NCBI GenBank assembly: GCA_027036755.1
Contig: JALWDV010000303.1
Span: 1-13,138, forward strand
DNA length: 13,138 nt
Direction of reading: 5' to 3'
Source: Anaerolineae bacterium
Lineage (GTDB): Bacteria; Chloroflexota; Anaerolineae; J102
Positions 1 to 7,335 of this stretch are shown here, piece after piece. Position 1 is the first letter of the stretch. Each line of letters opens with the position of its first letter. The notes beneath the pieces are model-generated. The model did not search any database. It had not been told where the DNA came from and saw only the letters and a program-made list of their open reading frames with translations. A program made the translations under genes and the position numbers.

Positions 1-56
1 GGAGGACGGGAGGGGGAAATCGCCTCCTTTCCGCTTGCGGATTCTAAATTTGACAT
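1..56. other. Short left-edge intergenic stretch, no gene seen
   Basis: Purine-rich bases at the window edge followed by the first copy of the target duplication of MITE-A (48-56, ATTTGACAT). No open frame, SD or convincing hairpin is visible. It may be the region downstream of a gene outside the window. Confidence 0.4.
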
Positions 57-216
57 GGGTGCGTCCTAAATGAGTTAGGGCCAGCCGGGCGTTTTGGCCG
101 AATGATGAATGTTCACAACCCGAATCGCTATAGTGGCGTTCGCCACGTCCGCCCGGGGATGAAGTCCCCCGGCGCTGGCGGCGTTGCTGTTTCTTCAACC
201 GAAATAGGGCGCACCC
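57..216. mobile_element. MITE-A: 160-base miniature inverted-repeat element with 9-base target duplication
   Basis: The element opens with GGGTGCGTCC at 57 and closes with GGGCGCACCC at 207-216. Compared as inverted repeats, the outer 20 bases match at 15 of 20 positions. It is flanked by exact 9-base direct repeats ATTTGACAT at 48-56 and 217-225, the mark of transposition. It has no coding capacity, so it must be moved by a transposase encoded elsewhere. The interior holds hairpins GTGGCG/CGCCAC (133-146) and GGGGA-TGAAG-TCCCC (155-169). A second member of the family lies at 12268-12463. I do not recognise a named IS with these ends. Confidence 0.85.
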
Positions 217-294
217 ATTTGACATTGATGAATGACGTAATGTGACATTGTCAAGGTCGTTACCGAAAAAATCAGTATTTGGGAATGAAAGTAG

Positions 295-300
295 TATAAT
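295..300 (+). promoter_or_regulatory. Possible -10 box for the Sir2 gene
   Basis: TATAAT, preceded by GTAG exactly as in the promoter-like box of the 9609 gene (GTAGTATACT). No good -35 hexamer lies 16-18 bases upstream (272-277 reads TCAGTA), so this is a weak call. If real, transcription would start near 307 and the ATG at 299 could not be the start codon. Confidence 0.35.
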
Positions 301-385
301 GAAAAAGCATTCCGTCAAAGTTTACACCAGTGACGCCTCTTTCTCAAATCCTGTTTTTACAAATTCGTTCGTCCCACATCACATT

Positions 386-1171
386 GTGTTACGCCGATTC
401 AGATCATCCGAAAACCTGCAAGAATCCCTCGATCAGGCGCTGGCGCTGCTGAAAGAGGCCCGCAACGTCGTGGCGCTGACCGGCGCGGGCGTTTCGACGC
501 CCTCGGGCATCCCCGATTTTCGCTCCGATAACACGGGGTTATGGAGCCTGACCAATCCCTTCGAGGTGGCCACGCTGTGGGCGTTCCGCGAACATCCGCA
601 ACGGTTTTATAACTGGGTGCGACCTCTGGCCAAGGATATTTTGAACGCCAGGCCCAATCCCGCCCATTTTGCGCTGACGCGACTGGAGCGCATGGGCAAG
701 GTGAAGGCTATCGTTACGCAAAATATCGACGGCCTGCATCACAAGGCCGAGGCGGAACGGGTGCTGGAGATTCACGGGCATTTGCGCACGATAAGCTGTC
801 TGAATTGCGGGCACCGCGAAGAAGGCGTCCCGCACCTGGAGCGTTTTTTGCAAACGGGAGAGCCGCCTGTCTGTCCCCGGTGCGGAAGCGTTATGAAGCC
901 CGACATCATCCTTTTTGGAGAAATGCTGCCGCACGACGTGGTGGTGGCGGCCCAGGAAGCCACGCTGCAGAGCGATCTGATGCTGGTGGCGGGCTCTTCG
1001 CTGGAGGTGATGCCCGCGGCGGATCTGCCGGCGCTGGCGGTGCGCAGCGGTTCGAAGCTCATCATCGCCACCCTGGGCATGACGCCGCTGGATCATCTGG
1101 CGGATGTGATCATCCGCGGCGATGTGGCGAAGACGCTGCCCTGGCTGGCGGCGCGTCTGGCGGAGGGATGA
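386..1171 (+). CDS. Sir2-family NAD-dependent protein deacylase (sirtuin)
   Basis: Sirtuins remove acyl groups from lysines, consuming NAD+ and releasing nicotinamide and O-acyl-ADP-ribose; this is a cytosolic enzyme. From this start the protein has 261 residues, the usual size. Visible motifs: GAGVSTPSGIPDFRS (33-47, NAD-binding Rossmann start), TQNIDGLH (111-118), catalytic His130 in HGH, zinc cysteines 138, 141, 163 and 166, and GSS at 203-205. The order resembles the Thermotoga-type bacterial Sir2 proteins. The start is unsettled: GTG 242 and ATG 299 are in the same frame, but bases 299-385 have much lower third-position GC than the body, ATG 299 overlaps a TATAAT, and the sirtuin core begins only near residue 25 here. 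I therefore prefer GTG 386, which lacks a Shine-Dalgarno. It is a single gene downstream of MITE-A, convergent with the next gene. Confidence 0.93.
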   Translation: MLRRFRSSENLQESLDQALALLKEARNVVALTGAGVSTPSGIPDFRSDNTGLWSLTNPFEVATLWAFREHPQRFYNWVRPLAKDILNARPNPAHFALTRLERMGKVKAIVTQNIDGLHHKAEAERVLEIHGHLRTISCLNCGHREEGVPHLERFLQTGEPPVCPRCGSVMKPDIILFGEMLPHDVVVAAQEATLQSDLMLVAGSSLEVMPAADLPALAVRSGSKLIIATLGMTPLDHLADVIIRGDVAKTLPWLAARLAEG

Positions 1172-1185
1172 CGCGCAAAATGCCA

Positions 1186-1215
1186 CGCCCCCCGCCATGA
1201 AACCGGCGGAGGGCG
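1186..1215 (+). terminator. Terminator-like hairpin after the Sir2 gene
   Basis: CGCCCCCCGCC (1186-1196) pairs with GGCGGAGGGCG (1205-1215) around an 8-base loop, with one mismatch, starting 14 bases after the Sir2 stop. No T-run follows, so it is not a textbook intrinsic terminator. Confidence 0.4.
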
Positions 1216-1248
1216 CTGGGTGTCGCGGGAGGTGACTGCTAAGGTCGT

Positions 1249-1372
1249 TTTCGCTTGAATTAACCTGACAGGTTCCTTTTGCAACGATTCAGAGCCTTGC
1301 ACGCTTCGTTGCTGGCCGAAAACCGCACATCCTACCGCCAAGGTTACGAGAACCTGTCAGGTTTGAGCGAAA
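1249..1372. repeat. Palindromic repeat between two convergent genes
   Basis: Inverted arms at 1249-1275 and 1350-1372. Their core is an exact 14-base inverted match, AACCTGACAGGTTC (1262-1275) against GAACCTGTCAGGTT (1350-1363), with TTTCGCT/AGCGAAA at the outer ends. Each core is also almost self-complementary. About 74 bases lie between the arms. The position between convergent genes would suit a two-way transcription barrier, but the length and architecture look like a dispersed REP-type repeat. Confidence 0.7.
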
Positions 1373-1385
1373 GAAGGAAAGGGGG

Positions 1386-3737
1386 TTATTGGTTGAGGTA
1401 GATGGGCAGCCACACCGCGCCATTCTCGGCAGCGACCACAATGCGGACATCGACGCCCTGGAAGCGGTTGGGCGTGCCCGGCCCGCCATCGACCAGGATG
1501 GTGACGCGACTCTCGCCCACCGGCGCCTGCGCCATATCCAGCACAACCTGCATGACGCGCGGGGTGATGCCATGAGCGGGCACCAGTTTCACCCAGGGGA
1601 CGTACTGCAACAGGCTTTCTTCGCCATCGGGACCGACGAACAGCAGGCCCTTGTCGGTGCGTTTGGCGGTGAATTGACCGCTTTCATACAGAGGCGCAAA
1701 ATCATGCCACCAGTCGCCCGAAGGCACCACATAGGCGTACCAACTGATGGCGCCGCTGCCGGGTGCAGCCTGATCGATCAACACCTCGCTGATGGGCGAA
1801 GGCTCGCCCTTGAAGGCCTGGATGAAAAGCTCGGCCGGGGTGACGACCATGCCCGTGGCTTCGATGTGGAGCGTCACCGGAATCAACGCGGGGCTGCCGG
1901 TGAGGGCGGCGTCGGCCGTGACGGTGATGAGCGCCGTGTAATCGCCGGGGGGCAGATTTTGCGGAGCCAGAGTCACCTCAACAGTGTCATCGGTGAAGCC
2001 AGAATAGCGGCTGAGACGCAGCCAGTTGCTGCCATCGCTGGTGGTGACGGCGATCTGATAGTAGATGTTGCCGCTATCCCCGATATTGCGGATGACCAGG
2101 GGATCGGGCGTGGGCACGACGCCGCCGAAGTTGATGCTGAAATCATAGCGCTCGGGCGTCACCTCCAGCGCGGGCCCGGTGGGACGGATGGTGAGCCGCA
2201 CGGTGACGGTCTGCGTGCCGTTGATGACATCGCCACTAGGCGAAGTTCCCGCCACCGTGATGGTCGCGTCATAAGTTCCGGGGTCCATGCTGGAGACCAC
2301 GTCCTTCATGCGCACGGTGAAAGTTGCGGGCGCAGTGGCGTCGAAGGGCGTGACTTCCAGCCAGTCGCCGCCGCTTTGAGTGCGGGCGTCGACATGGATG
2401 TTGAGGAGGCCGCCGCCGATGTTGGTCACCTCGAAGGTCTGGGCGGGGGGGGCGGATTCAGCGCGGGTCATCTCGAAACCCAGGGATGTGGGCGTGACCT
2501 GCATCTCGGGCGGCTCGGTGGAAATGCCGGAGCCATCGTAATTGCCCAACTGGATGACCACCGGCTTGCGCAGACTTACAGCCACATCACCGCCATTGTT
2601 GTAATCGATGGCGGGAGACCAATAGATGCGGTAAGAGGTGGATTGAGCCACAACCACCTCGGCCTTGCCGTCACCATCCACATCACCCATTTCGACCCGC
2701 TGCAGGTCGCGGCCCAGGGATAACTCCCAGGGATCGGGCATGGGATCCCCACCCCAATTGAACCCTTTCAAAGAGATGCCGCCGGCAGCTTCAGGATCGC
2801 GAATCAGAAAGACTTCGTCATCACCGCTGTTGTTGACGTCGCCAACAGCGATATCGGTGAAATAGGGATAGAATTTGCCTGCGCCCTGAGGAGCGTCGGT
2901 CAACTGATAGTTGTAGTACTGGAACACCAGAAAAGAATCTCGCACCGCTAGAACCTCGCCGCGTGTGGCGATGATTTCATCGATATCGCCATTATTGAGA
3001 TGCGTGTTGCCTGTGGCCAAGTCGATCCAATGGAAGCTATAGACCCAGTCTTTGGAAAGATAAATCCAGGGGCCGTTTGGATCCTGGGGCGCGTATTTTC
3101 GGACCTCGATGCGCTTGTCGGGATTGGTGGACGCGCCGTTGCGCATCATAACCAACTCATCTCCTTCGTAGCCATCGATATTTCCCGCAGCCATGCGAAT
3201 CCATTCGGTGCCAAAGGATTCATCGAAGACAAGGGTCCACGCCGTGCCGTCGGCGTTGCCATCATAAATCTGCACGCTGTAAAGGACGTTGTTGCGATTG
3301 TCGGTGCGCTGCACCACAATTTCATCCCGGCCGCCGTCACCGGGAATAAGATCACCGGCATAGACGGAGATATACTGGAATCCGCCAATGGTGCGACTGA
3401 ATTGGGGCAAAACCCCGCCCGTGTTGAAAGGAACAAGAAGCTCCACCTTATTGCCGCCAATGGCGATCAATTCATCGACGCCATCGCCATTGACGTCGAT
3501 AGTGGTCATATCGGTGTAGCCGCCGGTGGGAGAACGCCAGGTGAAAGGCTGCGAACCGGAAGGCGTGACAGGATCGGCGATGTTGATGTATCCGGCGGAG
3601 TCGATATAGGCCAACTCATCATCAGCAATGACGGCGGCCGCATTGGAAACCGCGCCATCCCCCCACGACCCCAGCAACATCAGGGCGAAAGCGATGACGA
3701 TAAGGGGAATCATGACGACTCTATACTTTTTGTGCAT
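1386..3737 (-). CDS. Secreted FG-GAP/VCBS-repeat protein with C-terminal BACON-like domains
   Basis: A 783-residue protein of unknown precise role, probably extracellular. It starts with a signal peptide (KKYR, then hydrophobic VVMIPLIVIAFALMLLGS, residues 3-24). Residues about 75-370 carry six FG-GAP/VCBS-type Asp-rich loops, for example DVNGDGVDEL (81-90), NIDGYEGDEL, DVNNSGDDEV and DVDGDGKAEV (352-361), of the kind that bind calcium in beta-propellers. From about 413 come three repeated beta-sandwich modules, each opening with a VTP motif and having a Trp-Leu mid-motif (GGDWLEV, SNWLRL), resembling BACON or Ig-like adhesion modules. There is no C-terminal membrane anchor or sorting motif. 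ATG 3737 was chosen because the signal peptide begins there, an AGGAGT Shine-Dalgarno lies at 3747-3752, and the longer in-frame ATG at 3863 is not followed by a signal peptide. The gene follows the dehydrogenase but has its own promoter. Confidence 0.88.
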   Translation of the reverse strand: MHKKYRVVMIPLIVIAFALMLLGSWGDGAVSNAAAVIADDELAYIDSAGYINIADPVTPSGSQPFTWRSPTGGYTDMTTIDVNGDGVDELIAIGGNKVELLVPFNTGGVLPQFSRTIGGFQYISVYAGDLIPGDGGRDEIVVQRTDNRNNVLYSVQIYDGNADGTAWTLVFDESFGTEWIRMAAGNIDGYEGDELVMMRNGASTNPDKRIEVRKYAPQDPNGPWIYLSKDWVYSFHWIDLATGNTHLNNGDIDEIIATRGEVLAVRDSFLVFQYYNYQLTDAPQGAGKFYPYFTDIAVGDVNNSGDDEVFLIRDPEAAGGISLKGFNWGGDPMPDPWELSLGRDLQRVEMGDVDGDGKAEVVVAQSTSYRIYWSPAIDYNNGGDVAVSLRKPVVIQLGNYDGSGISTEPPEMQVTPTSLGFEMTRAESAPPAQTFEVTNIGGGLLNIHVDARTQSGGDWLEVTPFDATAPATFTVRMKDVVSSMDPGTYDATITVAGTSPSGDVINGTQTVTVRLTIRPTGPALEVTPERYDFSINFGGVVPTPDPLVIRNIGDSGNIYYQIAVTTSDGSNWLRLSRYSGFTDDTVEVTLAPQNLPPGDYTALITVTADAALTGSPALIPVTLHIEATGMVVTPAELFIQAFKGEPSPISEVLIDQAAPGSGAISWYAYVVPSGDWWHDFAPLYESGQFTAKRTDKGLLFVGPDGEESLLQYVPWVKLVPAHGITPRVMQVVLDMAQAPVGESRVTILVDGGPGTPNRFQGVDVRIVVAAENGAVWLPIYLNQ

Positions 3738-3822
3738 AAGTGTTGTACTCCTTTTTTGGGTAGAGATGAGAAAATGCGCTCGTTGAGGAGAGATGTCGGA
3801 GCCAGCGACAAGAGAGAAGCGG

Positions 3823-3838
3823 GAAGCGCGGCCGCTTC
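3823..3838 (-). promoter_or_regulatory. Hairpin in the leader of the FG-GAP gene
   Basis: GAAGCG-CGGC-CGCTTC, a perfect 6-base stem, lies within the roughly 120-base leader predicted between the promoter at 3867 and the start codon at 3737. Function unknown; it could merely stabilise the message. Confidence 0.35.
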
Positions 3839-3866
3839 GCAGCGAGAAAACATCCTCCCACAAGGG

Positions 3867-3895
3867 ATTATAGCATCAGATAGAGGCGTTCTCAG
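3867..3895 (-). promoter_or_regulatory. Promoter of the FG-GAP gene
   Basis: Reading the minus strand: CTGAGA (3895-3890; 4 of 6 to TTGACA), a 17-base spacer, then a perfect TATAAT (3872-3867) preceded by TG one base away, giving an extended -10. It sits at the 3' end of the dehydrogenase gene. Transcription would start near 3860 and give a leader of about 120 bases. Confidence 0.7.
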
Positions 3896-4850
3896 AATTG
3901 TACAAGAGAATCTTGAGGCTCTCGCGTTGACGGGCCTGATGGAAGGCCTCTTCGGCCCGATGGAGGGGATAGCGCGCGGTGATGAGCGGGCGAGGATCGA
4001 TGACGCCCTGGGCCAGAGCCTGAATGGCCCGGGGGAACGGCCCGCAGCGAGAGCCGATGATGCGCAGCTCGTTCACCACCATCGGGCTGAAATCCAGTCG
4101 GGATTGCTCGGCGCTGGTTGTTTTGAGGATCAGCGCGCCGCGCGGGCGCAGCAGACCGAAAATCTGCTGCAGAGCCTGAGCGTTGCCGGTGACGTCGATT
4201 GCGATGTCGTATTCCCGGCCCGCGGGAGGTTCGAGTGCAGTTTGCACGCCCGCCTGCGCGGCGAGAGCCAGCTTATCATTATGACGCCCGATGAGCAAAG
4301 GATGATACCCTTCGCTCTGGAACACCCGGGCGATGAGCTGGCCCAAACGACCGTCGCCGAAGATGATGACCCGATCGCCCGCGTCCTCGGGGACATCGCG
4401 CAGGGCCGCATAGGCCGCAGCCAGCGGCTCGACGAAAGCGGCCATCTCGTCGGGAACATTGTCGGGAACGGGATGCAGCAGATAGATGGGGCTGACGAGA
4501 TATTCGGCGAACGCGCCATCCCAGTTGATGATGCCCAGCACGCGACGGTTCTGGCAATGGGTGATGAGCCCGCGGCGGCAATGGTCGCACTCGCCGCAAT
4601 AGGTGTTGATCTCTCCCACCACGCGTTTGCCCACCCATTCCTCGTTGCCGGGCGCTTCGACGACCTCGGCCACGTATTCATGCCCGAGCACGCCGCTGAA
4701 GCCGCCCTTGTAGCCCGCGGCCAGAGCCAAATCGGTGCCGCAAACGCCCGCGTAACGCATCCGCAGCAGGGCCTCGCCCGGACCAGGCGTCGGGCGAGGA
4801 TAATCGTCGCGCAGGGCAAGACGCCCCTCATGCAAAGTCAGTGCTAACAT
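3876..4850 (-). CDS. Zinc-dependent medium-chain alcohol/polyol dehydrogenase
   Basis: A 324-residue medium-chain dehydrogenase, which would oxidise an alcohol, polyol or sugar with NAD(P)+ in the cytosol; the substrate cannot be told from sequence. Catalytic zinc ligands are visible as Cys37 (GVCGTD), His57-Glu58 (GHEY) and Glu141 (VEP). The structural zinc loop has Cys85, 88, 91 and 99 in the normal spacing. The Rossmann glycines are at 165, 167 and 170 (GDGRLG). The length is slightly short for the family (about 340) but all expected blocks are present. ATG 4850 (MLAL...) was preferred over an in-frame TTG four codons upstream because the family usually begins with this motif. No strong Shine-Dalgarno is seen, and the start lies only 17 bases past the secDF terminator. 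The downstream FG-GAP gene is in the same direction, 138 bases away, but has its own promoter, so co-function is not implied. Confidence 0.92.
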   Translation of the reverse strand: MLALTLHEGRLALRDDYPRPTPGPGEALLRMRYAGVCGTDLALAAGYKGGFSGVLGHEYVAEVVEAPGNEEWVGKRVVGEINTYCGECDHCRRGLITHCQNRRVLGIINWDGAFAEYLVSPIYLLHPVPDNVPDEMAAFVEPLAAAYAALRDVPEDAGDRVIIFGDGRLGQLIARVFQSEGYHPLLIGRHNDKLALAAQAGVQTALEPPAGREYDIAIDVTGNAQALQQIFGLLRPRGALILKTTSAEQSRLDFSPMVVNELRIIGSRCGPFPRAIQALAQGVIDPRPLITARYPLHRAEEAFHQARQRESLKILLYNSENASI

Positions 4851-4866
4851 GGCGATCACCAAATAA

Positions 4867-4893
4867 CAAAAAAACCGGGCGAAAAAGCCCGGT
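4867..4893 (-). terminator. Rho-independent terminator of secDF
   Basis: On the minus strand ACCGGGC (4893-4887), loop TTTTTC, GCCCGGT (4880-4874), followed by six more T. A 7-base perfect GC-rich stem with a T-run, 22 bases after the secF stop: a textbook intrinsic terminator. Confidence 0.93.
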
Positions 4894-4915
4894 CTTTATC
4901 CAAAAGGAAAGAATG

Positions 4916-5875
4916 TCAAGCAGTGGCGGCTTTCTTGCTCTGGCTCTTCTTCTTGTCGCGATGGAACCAGCCGAAGACGCCTTCGTGATTCTGCCACGAA
5001 ACCAGCAGCGGCGTGGCGATGAAAATGGAGGAATAGGTGCCGCTAAGCATACCAATGAACATGGTGGCGATGAACTGGCGGATGGTGACGCCGCCAAAAA
5101 GCAGCAGGGCGATCATCACGAACATGGCGTTGATCTGGGTGGCGACGGACCGTTGTACGGTCTCAAGCAATGAACGATTGGCGATAACCTCGAAGGATTC
5201 GCCCTTGCGACGGCGGCTGTTCTCGCGGATGCGGTCGAACACCACGATGGTGTCCTGAACAGAGAAGCCGATGACGGTCAGCAGGGCCGTGAGGAACAGC
5301 GCGTCCACCTCCCATCCCGAAATGAAGCCCATCAGCGAGAAGAAGGCCGAGGCCACCAGCACGTCGTGGATCATGGCGATGATGGCCGAAACGCCATAAC
5401 GGAAGGGATGATCCACCTGACGGAAGGCCCAGATGATGAAACCGAGGATCACCAGCGAGGCCATAATTACAGCGATGAAGGCCGTCCGCGTCACCTCCTT
5501 GCCCACGGTGGGGCCCACGGCGCGGAACTGAAGCTCCTCCGGCTTTTCGCCGAACTGCTTCTCCATAGCGGACATCAGAGCGACCTTTTCTTCAGGCGTG
5601 ATTTCTTTGGTGCGGATGACCAGGGTGTTTTCATCGCCGATGGTGTGCACGTTGGCGTCGGAAATGCCCTGGCTGTGGAAGAATTCCACCATCTCGCCCG
5701 GGGCGACAGGTTCAGAGAAACGCAGCTCCCACAGCGAACCGCCGGTGAAATCGATAGACAACCGGAAGGGCGTGCCAATGGTCAGCATGGAATAGAGCAT
5801 GATCAACAGTCCGGGGACGATGATCAGCGTCGAAAAAATGTAATACCAGCGTCGGTGTTTGATAATGTCATACAT
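4916..5875 (-). CDS. secF: Protein translocase subunit SecF
   Basis: SecF works with SecD as an RND-type membrane complex that uses the proton (or sodium) gradient to pull exported proteins through SecYEG. The 319-residue protein has a first transmembrane helix at about 10-32, the family signature IDFTGGSLWE (41-50) opening the periplasmic domain, and the hallmark GFSVQDTIVVFDRIREN (203-219) in the second half, with further helices at about 133-151, 163-188, 191-211, 246-266 and 270-293. A Lys-rich cytoplasmic tail ends the protein. The residue before the signature is Ser where Gly is usual. The start ATG 5875 lies 36 bases after the secD stop; I see no clear Shine-Dalgarno, so translation may be coupled or rely on the upstream gene's ribosomes. 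Second gene of the secDF operon, followed directly by a terminator. Confidence 0.97.
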   Translation of the reverse strand: MYDIIKHRRWYYIFSTLIIVPGLLIMLYSMLTIGTPFRLSIDFTGGSLWELRFSEPVAPGEMVEFFHSQGISDANVHTIGDENTLVIRTKEITPEEKVALMSAMEKQFGEKPEELQFRAVGPTVGKEVTRTAFIAVIMASLVILGFIIWAFRQVDHPFRYGVSAIIAMIHDVLVASAFFSLMGFISGWEVDALFLTALLTVIGFSVQDTIVVFDRIRENSRRRKGESFEVIANRSLLETVQRSVATQINAMFVMIALLLFGGVTIRQFIATMFIGMLSGTYSSIFIATPLLVSWQNHEGVFGWFHRDKKKSQSKKAATA

Positions 5876-5911
5876 AAGCCAATACCAGAAGCAAAAAGTG
5901 CAGGAGCGGGG

Positions 5912-7267
5912 TTAAACGCTGAACCAGGACAGCTTGTCCTTGAGGGGCTCGGCGAAGTACTGAATGATAAAGCGCATGAAGGTGCGGGTGGCGAAAACGG
6001 CGGTGAACATGGAGACCAGCACGCCGATGATCAGGGTGATAGCGAAACCCTGCACCACTGAGGCCCCGAAGTTCGATCCGAAGTAAAGCAGGATCAGGCC
6101 CGTGAGGATGGTGGAGAGGTTGGAGTCCAGAATGGACGTCCACGCCCGGGAGAAGCCCGCCTCCACCGCGCTGGGCAGCGAGCGCCCGGCCCGAAGCTCT
6201 TCGCGCATGCGCTCGAAGATGAGGATGTTGGCGTCCACCGCGGTGCCGGTGGTCAGCAGGAAACCGGCGATGCCAGGCAGGGTCAGCACCACAGGAATAA
6301 TCTTGTACAATGCGATGTTGAAGGAAACGAAACTCAACAGGGCCAGATCGGCCAGGAAGCCGGGCAGTCGATAGAAGGCCAGCATGAACAACAGCACCAC
6401 GATGATGCCAATGGTGCCCGCCAGCAGGCTGCGCCGCACTGAATCTTCACCCAGAGAAGGGCCAACCGTGCGCACATCCACCACCTTCAGTGGCACGGGC
6501 AGAGCGCCGTATTTCATCTGGATAGCCAGGTTCTGGGCCTCATCCAGCGTGAAGTTGCCCGTAATCTGGCCCGCGTCGGTGATTTTGGCCTGAATGACCG
6601 GAGCGGAGAGGATGGTTTTGTCCATGACGATGGCCAGGAATTTGCCGATGTTCTTCCCCGAGTACTCCCCGAAGATCTTTGAGCCCTCCGGCGTCAGCTC
6701 GAAGGCGATGTAGGGCTTCTGGGTGTTGGGATCGCGACGGACATCCACATTCTTCAGCTTGTCGCCGGTCATAACGGTCTCGTACACGGTGTCGGTGGTC
6801 GGATTTTCGGCCGGGCCATTAGAGGTGTTGATCTCATCGCCCGCACCCAGGCGTTCGGGATTGTCTCCCAAATCCACAAACTCCAACTGACCGGTGCCGC
6901 GCAGCGTCTCGATGGCCGCGTCGGGATCATCGACGCCGGGCAGCGCCACGATGATGCGGTCCTTACCTGTTTGCACCAATGATTCGTTGACGCCCAGACC
7001 GTTGACGCGGCGCTCGATGATAGCCCGAGCCAGGTCCAATTGCTCGTCCGTCGCTTTCTGTCCCGATGGCAGGTCTGGCTCCAACTGGATCTGAGTGCCG
7101 CCCTGTAAGTCCAGGCCCAGACGCAGCGTCAGCGCCTGCGGGCCATCCTGATGAGGCGCCACCATCTTTTTGAACCAATCGAAATGATCGATGGGCAGCG
7201 CGATGTAGGTCGCCAAAGCGACCAGGATGATGAGAATAACAAGGATAATGTTGTTCCGTGACTGCAT
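5912..7267 (-). CDS. secD: Protein translocase subunit SecD
   Basis: SecD is the partner of SecF in the proton-driven export motor. The 451-residue protein has an N-terminal membrane helix (about 6-25), the conserved LRLGLDLQGGTQ (48-59) and a compact periplasmic domain with the expected IIERRVNGLGVNE and LPGVDDP blocks. The C-terminal membrane half has AFYRLPG (297-303) and the proton-path motif GTAVDANILIFERMREELR (341-359). ATG 7267 was chosen over an in-frame start at 7327: it is preceded by GAAGGA at a 6-base distance and is followed at once by the expected basic residue and helix, whereas the extra 20 residues look non-coding. It is the first gene of the operon, transcribed from a consensus promoter 69 bases upstream with a hairpin in the leader. 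secD and secF are separate here, not fused as in some Gram-positive bacteria. Confidence 0.97.
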   Translation of the reverse strand: MQSRNNIILVILIILVALATYIALPIDHFDWFKKMVAPHQDGPQALTLRLGLDLQGGTQIQLEPDLPSGQKATDEQLDLARAIIERRVNGLGVNESLVQTGKDRIIVALPGVDDPDAAIETLRGTGQLEFVDLGDNPERLGAGDEINTSNGPAENPTTDTVYETVMTGDKLKNVDVRRDPNTQKPYIAFELTPEGSKIFGEYSGKNIGKFLAIVMDKTILSAPVIQAKITDAGQITGNFTLDEAQNLAIQMKYGALPVPLKVVDVRTVGPSLGEDSVRRSLLAGTIGIIVVLLFMLAFYRLPGFLADLALLSFVSFNIALYKIIPVVLTLPGIAGFLLTTGTAVDANILIFERMREELRAGRSLPSAVEAGFSRAWTSILDSNLSTILTGLILLYFGSNFGASVVQGFAITLIIGVLVSMFTAVFATRTFMRFIIQYFAEPLKDKLSWFSV

Positions 7268-7293
7268 AGCAATTCCTTCGATGTATAAGATGA

Positions 7294-7310
7294 GCAACCG
7301 GACAGGTTGC
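7294..7310 (-). promoter_or_regulatory. Hairpin in the secD leader
   Basis: GCAACC (7294-7299) and GGTTGC (7305-7310) form a perfect 6-base stem with a 5-base loop, inside the leader about 20-35 bases after the predicted transcription start and 27 bases before the secD ATG. Could be an operator or an RNA control element; no known riboswitch is recognised. Confidence 0.45.
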
Positions 7311-7335
7311 TGACAATGACAAAACAAACCAAGTG

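Noticed and set aside
219..247. Promoter for the Sir2 gene using TTGACA at 219-224
   Set aside because: The hexamer is part of the target duplication, and 16-18 bases downstream there is no -10-like sequence (242-248 reads GTGACAT).
1389..2723. Plus-strand open frame of 444 codons opposite the FG-GAP gene, and a similar one at 3000-4847
   Set aside because: Their products are His/Asp/Gly-rich and motif-free, and they run across two unrelated genes on the other strand. The minus-strand proteins have a signal peptide, repeats and zinc motifs.
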